From: UBA4408 sp002389785
GTDB taxonomy: Bacteria > Bacteroidota > Bacteroidia > UBA4408
Direction: 5' to 3'
Assembly (NCBI GenBank): GCA_035438985.1
Contig: DAORJK010000023.1
Location: 1 to 38,078, forward strand
DNA length: 38,078 nt
Shown here piece after piece: positions 1 to 6,461 of the stretch. The translations under genes and the position numbers were made by a program. The notes under the pieces were generated by a model. It was not told where the DNA came from, did not search any database, and saw only the letters and a program-made list of their open reading frames with translations. Each line of letters opens with the position of its first letter. Within the stretch, counting starts at the first letter, position 1.

Positions 1-92
1 ATATATCGCATTGGGATGATGGTGTTTATTTTGTGAAATGTAAGCTTAAGAATGACCAAGTTGTGCATAAGAAAATTGTAGTACAGCATTAA
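1..92 (+). CDS. 3' end of a secreted protein with T9SS type A sorting tail (partial)
   Basis: The reading frame is open from position 3 to the TAA at 90-92 and continues past the left edge. The 29 visible residues include DGVYFVKCKLKNDQ and end in KKIVVQH. This is the last part of a T9SS type A C-terminal sorting domain, with its GxYFVK strand and a basic KKIVVQ end. Such tails direct a protein through the outer membrane by the PorSS/type IX machinery and are then removed. The catalytic or adhesive part lies outside the window, so the cargo function is unknown. It marks the organism as Bacteroidota. Confidence 0.8.
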   Translation, partial: ISHWDDGVYFVKCKLKNDQVVHKKIVVQH

Positions 93-280
93 TAAAACAG
101 TGAAGAGCAAAAGAAATATCTAATATAGAGTGTTATTAATATTATTCTGTAAAATTATGTCTAAAAATTCAAAAAGTAGCCCATATTTTACTCAAAATGA
201 TTGAATGCGGTTAGTGAATATGTGAATTTGGCTTTTCCCAAAAAATAATAGAAGTAAGAAAACAATTATACTAAAATTGA
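93..280. other. AT-rich intergenic DNA
   Basis: No reading frame, tRNA or clear hairpin is visible here. It separates the T9SS cargo gene end from a decayed reading frame. Confidence 0.5.
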
Positions 281-604
281 GCCCAAAAACAACTTAATAT
301 TCCTATAAATGCAGGTTTCAATTTACAACAACAAAATCCTCAAAAGTTTTCTAGAATTTTATTGTTGTTGTGTTTCATAAATATTTTTGAAGCGCCTGAG
401 GAGCTAAAATTGGAGTTCAAGCGTTCGAGAAAATATTTTAAAGGCTCTAATTTTAGGGTTCACCAGCGCCCAAAGAAAGGCACTTCTTATGATTATTCTT
501 GACCTGACAAAATCACTTCAGCGCTGGAGCATCTTTTTCAATCTGAGTATACAAAAATCGAGTTAGAAAGGTCGATTTATAGAAATTGGCCGATAATACA
601 ATAA
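281..604 (+). pseudogene. Decayed reading frame interrupted by one TGA
   Basis: One frame reads through 108 codons between the TGA at 278-280 and the TAA at 602-604, broken only by a TGA at 500-502. The composition is protein-like: HQRPKKGTSYDYS stands before the stop and PDKITSALEHLFQSEY after it, both in the same frame. There is no usable ATG at the 5' end. A TGG-to-TGA change would explain the single stop. I do not recognise the family. It may be the remnant of a mobile-element or conserved hypothetical gene, or a chance open frame. Confidence 0.35.
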
Positions 605-612
605 ACAGATTA

Positions 613-885
613 TCAGATATTTAAAAAGGGAATCCGTAAGGATTCCCTTCGTTTTTTCTCAATTGTTGAGACTTGCGTAATTGAGGCTTTCAGAACAACC
701 GCAAGCTTCAATAAAGTAAGGAGAGTAATATTTTTTCCTGCTTCAATTTTATGCATATTGGATTTATCTAAACCAATATCTAAGCCCAATACATCTAAGG
801 AAAGCCCTCTTTGCCTTCTGTAATGTTTAATATTCTCTCCAACACTTTTTAAATAAGACTTTGCAGAGGTTTCCTTCTTCTTCAT
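613..885 (-). CDS. XRE-family helix-turn-helix transcriptional regulator
   Basis: This is a 90-residue protein. A Cro/CI-type DNA-binding domain fills residues 15-70: IKHYRRQRGLSLDVLG for helices 1-2, DKSNMHKIEAGKN for the recognition helix and turn, then TLLKLAVVLKAS. The order and length match single-domain XRE repressors. The basic start MKKKETSAKSYLK and the tail ERKRRESLR-like end lie outside the fold. It is divergent from the lipoprotein gene starting at 988, with about 100 bp between, so it may control its own promoter or that of the neighbour. No ligand or toxin partner is visible. Confidence 0.85.
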   Translation of the reverse strand: MKKKETSAKSYLKSVGENIKHYRRQRGLSLDVLGLDIGLDKSNMHKIEAGKNITLLTLLKLAVVLKASITQVSTIEKKRRESLRIPFLNI

Positions 886-944
886 CAGACGATGAAATTC
901 TACTATTGCTTAAAATTAAAAGTGGTATTATGGCACAACTTTTG

Positions 945-952
945 TATTTTTG
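945..952 (+). promoter_or_regulatory. Candidate Bacteroidota -7 promoter element
   Basis: TATTTTTG matches the TAnnTTTG -7 consensus and lies 36 bp before the ATG at 988. No good -33 TTG is found at normal spacing, so this is tentative. Confidence 0.3.
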
Positions 953-987
953 TTTTTGAACCAATTCCTAAACTAAATCCAAAAATC

Positions 988-2259
988 ATGAAACCTAACT
1001 ACTTACTACTTTTTGCTAAATCATTTGTTGCTATTGTCGTTGCGGTTACTGTCAGCTCATGCGCAGGAACAAAACCAGTAGAAAGAATTTACAACAATCA
1101 AACGACTTATGAAAAAACATCAAGAGAAAATACAACAAGAGCATACAACGTCAGTTACAATCTGCCGGTTATTAAAATGCTTGGTTTAACAACGCAAAAC
1201 CAAACCATTGGAGGCGTAACCATCCTTTGTGAACTAAATTCCTTTGAGGCTTTGAAAACAACCTACCAAGAGGATAGTGTTGTTTCAGCCGACCCTTCAA
1301 AGCCTGGCTATGATATTTTCAGAGTAGGCACAAAAGTGAAATACACGACCTCTCCTGAACGATTAATTTTTACAATCAAAGTCATAAACAATCTCGATTT
1401 CCCAATCGAGTTCAATAAGGTTCCTGTAATTTTTAAAATGGACGGTGTTGGTGTTTCGCTTGGAAACGACTTCTCAACTAAATGGAATTCTTCCATTGCA
1501 GCCGGAGGAGAAACAACCACATTCATTATTCCAGGGCCAACCAAGGGAGAAATTGAAATTGCAAAGACAGCTATTTTACAAATCCAAAATATTCCAACAA
1601 CTTACGATAAGCTGAATGGGAATCTGCAAAATTTTGAAACCTTTAAATGGGTTTTTGAAATATCGAGCCAAAGAATAACAAAAAAGGAAGTTGAAGAGTT
1701 TACTTATGAGGAACGCCCTGTGTATAAAGAAACTTGCAGTATTTGTGGGGGAAGTGGAAAAACAACTTCAACTGTTCAGTGCTCAAAATGCCAAGGCACG
1801 AAACAACTTAAATACACAAACTACACAACCGGAAAAACATGGATTGATAAATGCGACCAGTGTGGTGGAGCCGGATATGTTACTATTCATCCAAAATGTT
1901 CTCGTTGCAATGGAGAAGGACAAATACCGTATCCTAAATCAGAACTTCCAAAAGTATCGAAGATTGTTGCATGGAATGGTTGGAAAGTTGATGTAATAAC
2001 CAAGCCTGCGGGAGCATCCATAAATGTTGTTGACCCTGAAACAAATCAATACACTTATGTTGGAGCAAGCAACGTGAAAGTAAATTGGTTTTCTACCAAT
2101 ACATCTACGACCGAATCCTTTCCTATTGTTCTCGATTATCAAGGAAGAAAATACAAAATAATGCCTTATGATGAGCAGGGAAAACCATCTTCCCGAATTG
2201 TCGTTAACTTTCTGAATGCCACAGGAACAAATGTTAAGGGAGGTAAAATTGTTGATTAG
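988..2259 (+). CDS. Lipoprotein with a DnaJ-type zinc-finger domain and a PEGA-like tail
   Basis: I chose the ATG at 988 rather than the in-frame ATG at 892 because it directly begins a lipoprotein signal (MKPNYLLLFAKSFVAIVV) with a lipobox-like VSSC and acceptor Cys25. The 423-residue protein has a beta-rich middle, then four CxxC pairs at Cys250/253, 265/268, 289/292 and 304/307, mostly followed by G-x-G. This is the layout of the central zinc-binding region of DnaJ. There is no J domain, so it cannot be a normal DnaJ. Residues about 329-365 (VDVITKPAGASINVVD) look like a PEGA-type surface domain. It is probably an envelope-anchored zinc protein; its partner and role are unknown. The gene is divergent from the XRE regulator. 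Confidence 0.75.
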   Translation: MKPNYLLLFAKSFVAIVVAVTVSSCAGTKPVERIYNNQTTYEKTSRENTTRAYNVSYNLPVIKMLGLTTQNQTIGGVTILCELNSFEALKTTYQEDSVVSADPSKPGYDIFRVGTKVKYTTSPERLIFTIKVINNLDFPIEFNKVPVIFKMDGVGVSLGNDFSTKWNSSIAAGGETTTFIIPGPTKGEIEIAKTAILQIQNIPTTYDKLNGNLQNFETFKWVFEISSQRITKKEVEEFTYEERPVYKETCSICGGSGKTTSTVQCSKCQGTKQLKYTNYTTGKTWIDKCDQCGGAGYVTIHPKCSRCNGEGQIPYPKSELPKVSKIVAWNGWKVDVITKPAGASINVVDPETNQYTYVGASNVKVNWFSTNTSTTESFPIVLDYQGRKYKIMPYDEQGKPSSRIVVNFLNATGTNVKGGKIVD

Positions 2260-2357
2260 TCTAGGTTATCATAACAAATGCAACGGAGCTTTGATTCTAC
2301 AAACATTAACACGGACTTTCTCTTTTATGAATATAAAAGTGTGAGACCACCGTTTAC

Positions 2358-2472
2358 TTGTAAAAGGGGAGTGAAATGAGTTTAGAGAAGTAGCGAAAAG
2401 TACAGTAGTGTTGCAAAGCAACGCTCTGTATGAATGAGCGATGACCTAAATGAATGAACTTGCCTTTTACAA
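2358..2472. repeat. Long-range inverted repeat enclosing a hairpin
   Basis: A perfect 10-bp inverted repeat (TTGTAAAAGG at 2358-2367, CCTTTTACAA at 2463-2472) encloses 95 nt. Inside is an 8-bp hairpin, AGTGTTGC-AAA-GCAACGCT, at about 2408-2426. The same plan recurs at 9989-10098. No open frame crosses it. It could be a structured RNA or a DNA-level site. Confidence 0.45.
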
Positions 2473-2577
2473 CAATTAAATATCACCGCTTCAAAGCCGA
2501 GTTTTCCACAGCTATTTCCTTGCAAAAAATTTTAATCCAAGGTATAATTAACCTAGTAAATTACAAGTTTAATATAT

Positions 2578-2711
2578 GTCCAGTTGTCCCTGCAAAGGGA
2601 TCGTGCCGTAAGGCATGATGCGAGCAATTGACTTTTTGTATTGCATATTTCACCTGTTGGTGTAGTATATGCTTGCTATGGCATTTATTTGTCATAGCAC
2701 CCCTTTCGGGG
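2578..2711 (+). ncRNA. Chain of hairpins upstream of the first integrase (candidate structured RNA)
   Basis: Consecutive hairpins are readable: CCC-TGCAA-AGGG (2588-2599), TGCC-GTAA-GGCA (2604-2615), CACC-TGTT-GGTG (2651-2662) inside GCATAT/ATATGC (2643-2672), TGCTATG/CATAGCA (2674-2699) and CCCC-TTTC-GGGG (about 2700-2711). The stretch 2578-2632 shares GTTGTCCC and ATGCGAGCAAT with 5668-5744. Several stems have GNRA- or UUYG-like loops. Whether it is transcribed is not known. Confidence 0.4.
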
Positions 2712-2740
2712 GAGAGTATGCCCCTAGGGTATTATTCACC

Positions 2741-2774
2741 AAAAGCCCACTTGACTCGCATCGGTGGGCTTTTG
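2741..2774. terminator. Perfect inverted repeat just before the integrase start
   Basis: AAAAGCCCAC (2741-2750) pairs with GTGGGCTTTT (2764-2773) across a 13-nt loop. It has the A-stem-T form of a bidirectional intrinsic terminator, and it ends 5 bp before the integrase ATG at 2779. It may end upstream transcription, attenuate integrase expression, or be a recombinase or repressor site. Confidence 0.5.
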
Positions 2775-2778
2775 GATT

Positions 2779-3846
2779 ATGAAATTACATCAAGCAATAA
2801 AAGAATTTGTCGAACTAAAAAGCATGAAGGGGGCTCGATCAAGAAAGACGGCAGCCCGCTACGAAAGCGCATTGAGGATTTTTTGTCTTTGCATGCAAAA
2901 TCCGGAACTGGAAGATATTGAACTCACACACCTGCTTTGGTATTTAAATGAGTTGGAACAATTAGGATGGAAGCCTAATGGAATAAATCTTGTCGGATTA
3001 GCCCTGAGAAAATTCTTCGAGTTCTGTCAACTTAGAAGATATTCAATAGCCTTTAATGAAAACTTAATTCCGCTGAAAGAGAAAGCATTTAATATTCCAA
3101 GGGTTACAGGAATGGAAACCTTTCAAAAACTTTTAGCTGAAATTCCGATGAAAACAAATGATGCACGACACATTCGAAATCGTGCAATTCTACTGATGCT
3201 TTGGGATACAGGAGTCCGCACTGGTGAGTTAATGTCGTTAGATATTGCTGACTTGGATTTGGAAAACCGGACGGCTCTTATTAAAACTGAAAAATCAAGA
3301 GGACGAAGACCAGTGCGACAAATTTTTTGGACTCCCGAAACACATAAATTTCTTTTGAAATGGATGGAAAAGGTGAATGCACTAAAAAAGCAATTCAATT
3401 TTTCAGACCATGACGCACTCTTTGTTTCTATCTCAAAATCTTATAGGCAACCGCTTCGTGGCTGTCGCATGACAACACGTGGTGTTGCCGAATTAATGAG
3501 AGTACTTTCTAACCAAGCAGGTTTACCAATAGTTGCGAATGCTCACGGAATAAGGCATTCAATGGGAAGAGATACTGTAAAAACATTGCGAAGTAATTCT
3601 GCAGTATCAAATATTCTAGGACACTCCAACCTTGAAAGCTCGTATATGTATACCATGCTCTTTGGAGAAGATTTAAAAGAACAATGGCAGGAAGTTATGA
3701 ATAAGAGAGGAAATCCAATGATGACCGCACCCATGCCATCCAACAATTTTCCAAAATTTAAAAAGGCAACGGACTCTGTTGTCAAAGGACAAATTCGTCC
3801 GGTAACAATAAAAACATCTCGCACAGGAAGGTGGCTTAAAAGCTAG
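2779..3846 (+). CDS. Tyrosine recombinase / integrase (XerC/D-like)
   Basis: This is a 355-residue site-specific recombinase. It has an N-terminal SAM-like core-binding domain (residues about 1-100) and a C-terminal catalytic domain. The tetrad is complete: Arg147 in WDTGVRTGEL, His256 and Arg259 in HGIRHSMG, His282 in ILGHSN and nucleophile Tyr291 in SSYMYT; Lys172 is the likely beta-hairpin lysine. I prefer the ATG at 2779 over the in-frame GTG at 2764, because the GTG lies inside the inverted repeat 2741-2773. The gene's last codons form the beginning of a 93-bp direct repeat (3836-3928) that recurs at 5259-5350. It could move its own element or small cassettes next to it. Confidence 0.9.
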   Translation: MKLHQAIKEFVELKSMKGARSRKTAARYESALRIFCLCMQNPELEDIELTHLLWYLNELEQLGWKPNGINLVGLALRKFFEFCQLRRYSIAFNENLIPLKEKAFNIPRVTGMETFQKLLAEIPMKTNDARHIRNRAILLMLWDTGVRTGELMSLDIADLDLENRTALIKTEKSRGRRPVRQIFWTPETHKFLLKWMEKVNALKKQFNFSDHDALFVSISKSYRQPLRGCRMTTRGVAELMRVLSNQAGLPIVANAHGIRHSMGRDTVKTLRSNSAVSNILGHSNLESSYMYTMLFGEDLKEQWQEVMNKRGNPMMTAPMPSNNFPKFKKATDSVVKGQIRPVTIKTSRTGRWLKS

Positions 3847-3928
3847 TTGTTGCTTTCCACTGATATTTGACATCTTAGCTTTTCATCTTAAAAAAGGAGG
3901 AGTATAATGGACTTTAAAGTCATTTTCA
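3836..3928 (+). repeat. Direct repeat, copy 1 (overlaps the integrase 3' end)
   Basis: This 93-bp segment matches 5259-5350 (92 bp) at roughly 70 % by eye. Shared blocks in the same order are TTAAAAGCTA, TTGCTTTCC, ACATCT, CATCTTAAAAA and AAAGTCATTTTCA. It starts in the last codons of the integrase and ends in non-coding DNA. Confidence 0.6.
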
Positions 3929-4072
3929 CTATCGTTTTCCAAAAGGTCGTATAGTGCTTATAATATTAAGTGTTTTTCAAAAAGGACACTAAATTTTGTG
4001 AAAACGCGTTATATTAATCCGAAAATGATTTACATTTGCTCACTTTTATGAAAAATTAGGCTCAAAGGAAAA

Positions 4073-4100
4073 TTGAATACGAAACTAATTTGTAACTTTG
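4073..4100 (+). promoter_or_regulatory. Candidate Bacteroidota promoter
   Basis: TTG at 4073-4075 and TAACTTTG at 4093-4100 fit the -33 / -7 (TAnnTTTG) pattern with a 17-bp spacer. Transcription would start near 4107 and run into the hairpin terminator at 4262-4299, giving a leader of about 190 nt before the gene at 4314. Confidence 0.4.
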
Positions 4101-4199
4101 GTTATCGTTGTTCGTAACAGTGTTTAAAATAAAAAAGACACAAGGATAAAAGATTAGCAAATGTCTTTTTTCTTTGTATAACCATTAATGAAGTATCAA

Positions 4200-4244
4200 A
4201 TGAAAAAAATAATTAAAATGAATGGTGGCGGCACGAGTTCTTAA
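4200..4244 (+). CDS. Possible 14-residue leader peptide
   Basis: ATG at 4200 to TAA at 4244 encodes MKKIIKMNGGGTSS. It lies inside the predicted leader transcript, just before a small GTTC/GAAC hairpin (about 4237-4252) and a terminator. That layout resembles attenuation, but the peptide has no run of one regulatory amino acid. It may be a chance frame. Confidence 0.2.
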   Translation: MKKIIKMNGGGTSS

Positions 4245-4261
4245 GACGAACCGCTAAAAAA

Positions 4262-4299
4262 AAATCTCTCAAGATTAAATTCTTGGGAGATTTATTTTT
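4262..4299 (+). terminator. Intrinsic terminator / attenuator
   Basis: AAATCTCTCAAGA pairs with TCTTGGGAGATTT (one G-U) across a 6-nt loop, followed by ATTTTTT. It lies only 15 bp before the start codon at 4314 and after a candidate promoter at 4073-4100. It would therefore act on transcription entering the downstream gene. Confidence 0.7.
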
Positions 4300-4313
4300 T
4301 ATAATATTATTCC

Positions 4314-5135
4314 ATGGAGATATTGACTGAACTTATAAAATTATTAACTGCCACATTCGAGGCATTGGCTGCAATAGAAAATAAGCCATTAAAGATTTTA
4401 GCTTCGGCAATGGTTTTAATTGGAATCGGAATTCTTGCGTATTTGTATTTTAGAAAGAAGAAGGGCAATTTATATTCATGGAAAAAAATACCAGAAGATT
4501 TCGAAAGACCAGAGAAGGAGCCATTTGATAAAGGGTTTGAGGTACTTTCTCAAATCACAACCCTAGATATTACAGATGGAGCAGACGGAGACGCAACAAT
4601 GAGTCAAGATCATATTATCCGCTGTACCGAAGATGGCGCCAATCTTTTTTATCTAAAATTCGTAGTAACAGACAAACAGGGAAGTATAGACACCCCTGTG
4701 ATAGTTGATGATAAGGGAATAGTTATCGGAAGGAAAAAGGAAAAAGGGGTGTATGATTATACTGTAGAGCTTTCTCATCCTTTCGATGTTGGAGAGCACG
4801 AAACGTTTACAATTAAAACAGCCTTCAAGAGGCTGTTTCCATCTGACGAAATTGAAGAATGGATTATTGATAAGTTTTATCTGGGTAATTGCACATACAA
4901 AGTGAATATAATATTCCCATCGGACAGAAAACCTAAAACAGTTGATTTTTGGATTCTTGACAAGGATGACCAAGGTAAGGTTCAGAAAACAAAAGCGAAG
5001 CAAAGAAAATACGATTGGGAAAAACGCAGTGAAAGGCATTGGTTTAAATATGAGACCAATGAAATAAAAGTTAGAGAACAATTGCAAATCATATTTCGCT
5101 GGAAAGAACCTGAAGAGGTTTCAAAATACACATAG
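4314..5135 (+). CDS. Single-pass membrane protein with a large beta-rich cytoplasmic domain
   Basis: The protein has 273 residues. Residues 27-46 (LKILASAMVLIGIGILAYLY) form one membrane helix, followed by RKKK, which puts the large C-terminal part in the cytoplasm by the positive-inside rule. The rest (about 60-270) alternates short strands with conserved-looking aromatic residues, as in an immunoglobulin-like or other beta-sandwich fold. No catalytic motif is seen and I do not recognise the family. It stands alone between two copies of a direct repeat (3836-3928 and 5259-5350), with an attenuator-like terminator before it. Island position and architecture would suit a sensor or effector of a defence or exclusion function, but that is only inference. 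Confidence 0.7.
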   Translation: MEILTELIKLLTATFEALAAIENKPLKILASAMVLIGIGILAYLYFRKKKGNLYSWKKIPEDFERPEKEPFDKGFEVLSQITTLDITDGADGDATMSQDHIIRCTEDGANLFYLKFVVTDKQGSIDTPVIVDDKGIVIGRKKEKGVYDYTVELSHPFDVGEHETFTIKTAFKRLFPSDEIEEWIIDKFYLGNCTYKVNIIFPSDRKPKTVDFWILDKDDQGKVQKTKAKQRKYDWEKRSERHWFKYETNEIKVREQLQIIFRWKEPEEVSKYT

Positions 5136-5244
5136 ACCGTTGCCTGTTTGCTCAGTTCACAGCATCTGTAGTATGTGTGACAACTCGAATACCTGTCTTA
5201 TTCTCGGCAAAGGAGGCTAATAATTATAAAAGTTTCTCCTTCTG

Positions 5245-5274
5245 AATAAATAGCTAGGTTAAAAGCTATTTATT
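5245..5274. repeat. Inverted repeat after the 4314 gene
   Basis: AATAAATAGCT (5245-5255) and AGCTATTTATT (5264-5274) form a perfect 11-bp stem with an 8-nt loop. It could end transcription of the 4314 gene, though no T-run follows. Its right arm is the beginning of direct-repeat copy 2. Confidence 0.5.
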
Positions 5275-5350
5275 TGCTTTCCCCCGATTTTCCACATCTA
5301 CACTTTACATCTTAAAAAGAAGGCATATACTATACACAAAGTCATTTTCA
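5259..5350 (+). repeat. Direct repeat, copy 2
   Basis: This is the second copy of the repeat at 3836-3928, in the same orientation and of nearly equal length (92 against 93 bp). The copies start 1,423 bp apart and enclose only the 4314 gene with its promoter and attenuator. The unit looks like a cassette. Confidence 0.6.
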
Positions 5351-5422
5351 ATGGAATATCTTTTTCCGGCTCAGCAATGAGTTGGAGAGGTTTCTAACTC
5401 TAAATTGTGGTATCATTTCAAT

Positions 5423-5536
5423 ATGAGCGCAATTGTTTTCTACTTTAACTCCGCATGGTGTCTACCCGAAATGGGGTACAGTACGACACTAGTGGAGCAT
5501 GTACTGAGGACTGCGGAAAGTATAAAAACTTCCTAG
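5423..5536 (+). CDS. Possible 37-residue reading frame in a structured gap
   Basis: ATG at 5423 to TAG at 5536 encodes a short protein beginning MSAIVFYFNSAWCLPEMGYS. There is no ribosome-binding signal and the family is unknown. The DNA also forms hairpins here (GTGTC/GACAC around TACCC/GGGTA, about 5458-5490), so it may instead be part of a structured RNA ending at the terminator 5570-5598. The remaining gap 5351-5569 shows no other gene. Confidence 0.2.
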   Translation: MSAIVFYFNSAWCLPEMGYSTTLVEHVLRTAESIKTS

Positions 5537-5569
5537 GCCTTACAAACAAAGGAGAAAACAGAGTATAGA

Positions 5570-5598
5570 AACCTCGCTTGTGCAAAGTGAGGTTTTTT
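5570..5598 (+). terminator. Intrinsic terminator
   Basis: AACCTCGCTT pairs with AAGTGAGGTT (one G-U), followed by TTTTTTG. No protein gene ends nearby on this strand, so it implies a transcript from the 5351-5569 gap, possibly a small RNA. Confidence 0.65.
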
Positions 5599-5609
5599 GT
5601 TTTGCATAT

Positions 5610-5808
5610 AGCGGTCTGTGGAGTTTAAGGCGGAGTTAAGGGGAAATTTTCAGAGTGACAAAAGGTGATTGACGTTGTCCCGAAATAGTGGGAATGTTCT
5701 CAACCCTGGCATTACCGGATTTCGGGAATGCGAGCAATGTCAATTAACAGAAAGTTTGAAAAGCAGCTCTACTCCCCAGACCGCTGTGTGTGCACACACA
5801 GCAAGGTC
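5610..5808 (+). ncRNA. Candidate structured RNA with mutually exclusive stems, upstream of the 5837 gene
   Basis: An outer stem pairs 5610-5623 with 5772-5785 (13 of 14 bp). Inside it, ATTGACGTTG (5668-5677) pairs with CAATGTCAAT (5735-5744, one G-U) and CCCGAAAT (5679-5686) with ATTTCGGG (5719-5726). At the 3' side a perfect 20-bp palindrome (5783-5802), flanked by GACC/GGTC (5779-5808), competes for bases used by the outer stem. The next gene starts 28 bp later. The layout suggests a leader with two folds, but no known riboswitch is recognised. Confidence 0.45.
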
Positions 5809-5836
5809 GTTTTACAAGTAACCAAGAAAACACATT

Positions 5837-6037
5837 ATGAAATTATTTGATGTCTGCACTCGTAAGTTTTATGAAGCCGATGGAATTAAGAAAACAAAGT
5901 GGTACAAAGCGGGGATAATGAAGGAGACGGATAAAGGCTCTGTTTATCTAAGACTTTTCCATCAACCACAAACAGATTTTTTTGTTTTTGAAAAAGCGGA
6001 AGCAGAAAAGATTCCTGAGGCACAAGAAGAGAAATAG
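5837..6037 (+). CDS. Small conserved-looking protein of the mobile-element type
   Basis: This 66-residue protein contains KKTKWYKAGIMKETDKGSVY followed by LRLFHQPQTDFFVF and an acidic tail. Short phage- and plasmid-borne proteins often show this 'KW..vG...k..dG..yL.L...P....fvF' pattern, a single small beta domain of unknown role. It sits after a strongly structured leader and before the methylase pair. The ATG at 5837 is the only suitable start. I cannot name a function. Confidence 0.6.
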   Translation: MKLFDVCTRKFYEADGIKKTKWYKAGIMKETDKGSVYLRLFHQPQTDFFVFEKAEAEKIPEAQEEK

Positions 6038-6068
6038 AGTTGTTATCCCAAGTGAAATCTGATGCAAA

Positions 6069-6141
6069 CCAGCACCACGCTTGCGCTCAATTTGTTCCAA
6101 TTATTCTTCAAAACATTTTGGGCTCAGCGTGGCGGAACTGG
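6069..6141 (+). repeat. Inverted repeat in the leader of the methylase pair
   Basis: CCAG...CCACGCT (6069-6072, 6075-6081) pairs with AGCGTGG...CTGG (6126-6132, 6138-6141). It falls in the gap before the likely start at 6195. Positions 6123-6146 also resemble the 5' end and D-arm of tRNA-Leu. Confidence 0.4.
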
Positions 6142-6194
6142 TGGAAAAGCAATCCAATTTATTACTAACACATAATCCTTCAAGGATTGAAAAC

Positions 6195-6461
6195 ATGATA
6201 AAAACCTATCCATATACATTTGACCAAATACGACAGTTCAAGAAGGAAATTGAGGATGCCGGAGGGATTGATGAACTGATGATTAAAAAGAAAGCACTGA
6301 AAAGAAGTAAGGGAACAACCATAATATTGCGTTACAAAGACATTGAAGGCTACAAAAAAAAATATATTACCGGAGTTTATGAATCACTCCAAAACAACTA
6401 TGCAACGGAGGTGCCGTATGTCTTTTGGAGTAAGCTCTACGAGCTTCTGCAACGAATATGA
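6195..6461 (+). CDS. Unknown small protein coupled to the methylase
   Basis: From the ATG at 6195 the protein has 88 residues (MIKTYPYTFDQIRQFKKEIE...), mostly helical and basic in the middle (MIKKKALKRSKG). The frame is open further upstream to TTG 6081 and GTG 6141; I prefer the ATG because the upstream part overlaps an inverted repeat. The stop overlaps the start of the methylase gene by ATGA at 6458-6461, so the two are probably translationally coupled and may act together, for example as a DNA-binding partner. The family is not recognised. Confidence 0.6.
   Translation: MIKTYPYTFDQIRQFKKEIEDAGGIDELMIKKKALKRSKGTTIILRYKDIEGYKKKYITGVYESLQNNYATEVPYVFWSKLYELLQRI

Noticed and set aside
2628..2921. 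Open frame of 97 codons on the plus strand
   Set aside because: It overlaps the hairpin chain and the 5' part of the integrase in another frame, and its product has no protein-like pattern.
3836..5350. CRISPR array or integron
   Set aside because: There are only two diverged repeat copies with no spacers, no cas genes, and no attC-type core sites.
2358..5808. Retron or group II intron
   Set aside because: The structured gaps suggested one, but there is no reverse transcriptase gene and no domain V-like hairpin.
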